From an archaeon (GTDB lineage: Archaea > B1Sed10-29 > WALL01 > JAGHAM01), in the NCBI GenBank assembly GCA_021107635.1, contig JAIOSL010000007.1:1-36187 (forward strand): 36,187 bases of DNA, read 5' to 3'. The notes under the pieces were generated by a model. That model saw only the letters and a list, made by a program, of their open reading frames with translations, searched no databases and was not told the origin of the DNA. Of the stretch, positions 35,463 through 36,187 are shown piece after piece; within the stretch, counting starts at the first letter, position 1; the number at the start of each line of letters is the position of its first letter. A program made the translations under genes and the position numbers.

Positions 35463-36187
35463 TTAGCCTGTATAGTAATATTCGCCTTTCTTTTTCTGTT
35501 CTAGGTCGCGCTGACTGTTTAGTTTATTGACGCGCGGTCTTCCTGATTCAGGGTCTCTGCGATAAGTGATTTGCATGTCTTTCAGGAAACTGTTCATGCC
35601 AGTGTGCATGGATTCTGGAATGTGAGCATGTCCTGTTTTGCCTGGTTCACCATCAAAAACCATCATCCTGTTTGAAACATAATCTTGGAATACAATATCG
35701 TGATCTATTACTAGCGTGACACACCTGCGTTTTTCAGTTACTTTTTTAATTATTTCAGCTAGCCTTATTCGCTGTTCAACATCAAGAAACGCGCTTGGTT
35801 CGTCTAGAAGGTATACGTCTGCTTCTCTGGAGAGTGCTAAAGCAATGCTTACTCGTTGTAGTTCGCCTCCGCTTAGTTTTTGTACTGGTTTTTCGTAGAG
35901 GTCTTCTACTTCTTTTTTGAAGAATTGTTCGTAGATTTCTTTGTCACGTTTAGTTTCTGCTAACAGTTCGGCAACGTTGCCTTCAAAGTCTGAGTGTGTG
36001 TATTGTGGTTTATAAGATATTTTGTCTGGTTCGACTTTGCCTGTGGTAGGTTTTTCCAGGCCTGCATGAATCTTCATGTATGTGCTTTTTCCAATGCCGT
36101 TAGGTCCTACTATTCCTATGACTTCTCCTTGCTGTAGTTTACTTGGTTCGACTTGCAGTTCAAATCGATCATATTTTTTAGTGAATT
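35463..36187 (-). CDS. RLI/ABCE1-type ribosome recycling ATPase, C-terminal half (N-terminus beyond window)
   Basis: Reverse strand from the right edge: KYDRFELQVEPSKLQQGEVIGIVGPNGIGKSTYMKIHAGLEKPTTG...VQKLSGGELQRVSIALALSREADVYLLDEPSAFLDVEQR...GMNSFLKDMQITYRRDPESGRPRVNKLNSQRD. Confidence 0.95.
   Translation of the reverse strand, partial: FTKKYDRFELQVEPSKLQQGEVIGIVGPNGIGKSTYMKIHAGLEKPTTGKVEPDKISYKPQYTHSDFEGNVAELLAETKRDKEIYEQFFKKEVEDLYEKPVQKLSGGELQRVSIALALSREADVYLLDEPSAFLDVEQRIRLAEIIKKVTEKRRCVTLVIDHDIVFQDYVSNRMMVFDGEPGKTGHAHIPESMHTGMNSFLKDMQITYRRDPESGRPRVNKLNSQRDLEQKKKGEYYYTG

Noticed and set aside
1-36187. tRNA, rRNA, CRISPR array, transposase
   Set aside because: Looked for in intergenic gaps by eye; none recognised. 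A tRNAscan-SE/Infernal run would be needed to exclude small RNAs.

Overview
This window is an archaeal chromosomal segment, probably DPANN/Woesearchaeota-like (lineage is inference). The archaeal identity rests on archaeal-type ThrRS, Elp3, an RLI/ABCE1 ATPase, an AK6-type kinase, AMMECR1, class III (archaeal) prepilin signal peptides and BRE/TATA-type promoters. Housekeeping genes (partial glmS, AK6-like kinase, ftcD/fchA-like pair, elp3, thrS, partial RLI) are interleaved with surface and membrane genes. The largest coherent unit is a roughly 13-kb type IV pilus-like locus (21.5-34.2 kb). It contains a secretion ATPase with a long Pro-rich N-terminus, two TadB/TadC-like membrane proteins, three paralogous Cys-rich pilins with their own TATA boxes, other pilin-like genes, a GxGD prepilin peptidase, and an embedded DUF2101/OB-fold/TctA-like/JAMM cassette. 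Other points of interest: an NrdD-like protein with no visible glycyl-radical tail or catalytic Cys motif, divergent from an Lrp/AsnC regulator; an asparagine-synthetase-like gene with an in-frame TAA at an apparent conserved Tyr codon and continuing homologous-looking sequence beyond it; a 31-codon orphan remnant of the Elp3 C-terminus; a winged-helix/S-layer-like fusion with a putative operator; a CDIN1-like (TPD) nuclease; two tandem Cys-rich surface proteins whose domains are in swapped order; and a PRC-barrel/C2H2 zinc finger fusion. No rRNA, tRNA, CRISPR array or transposase was recognised. All family assignments come from reading sequence by eye; no database search was run.
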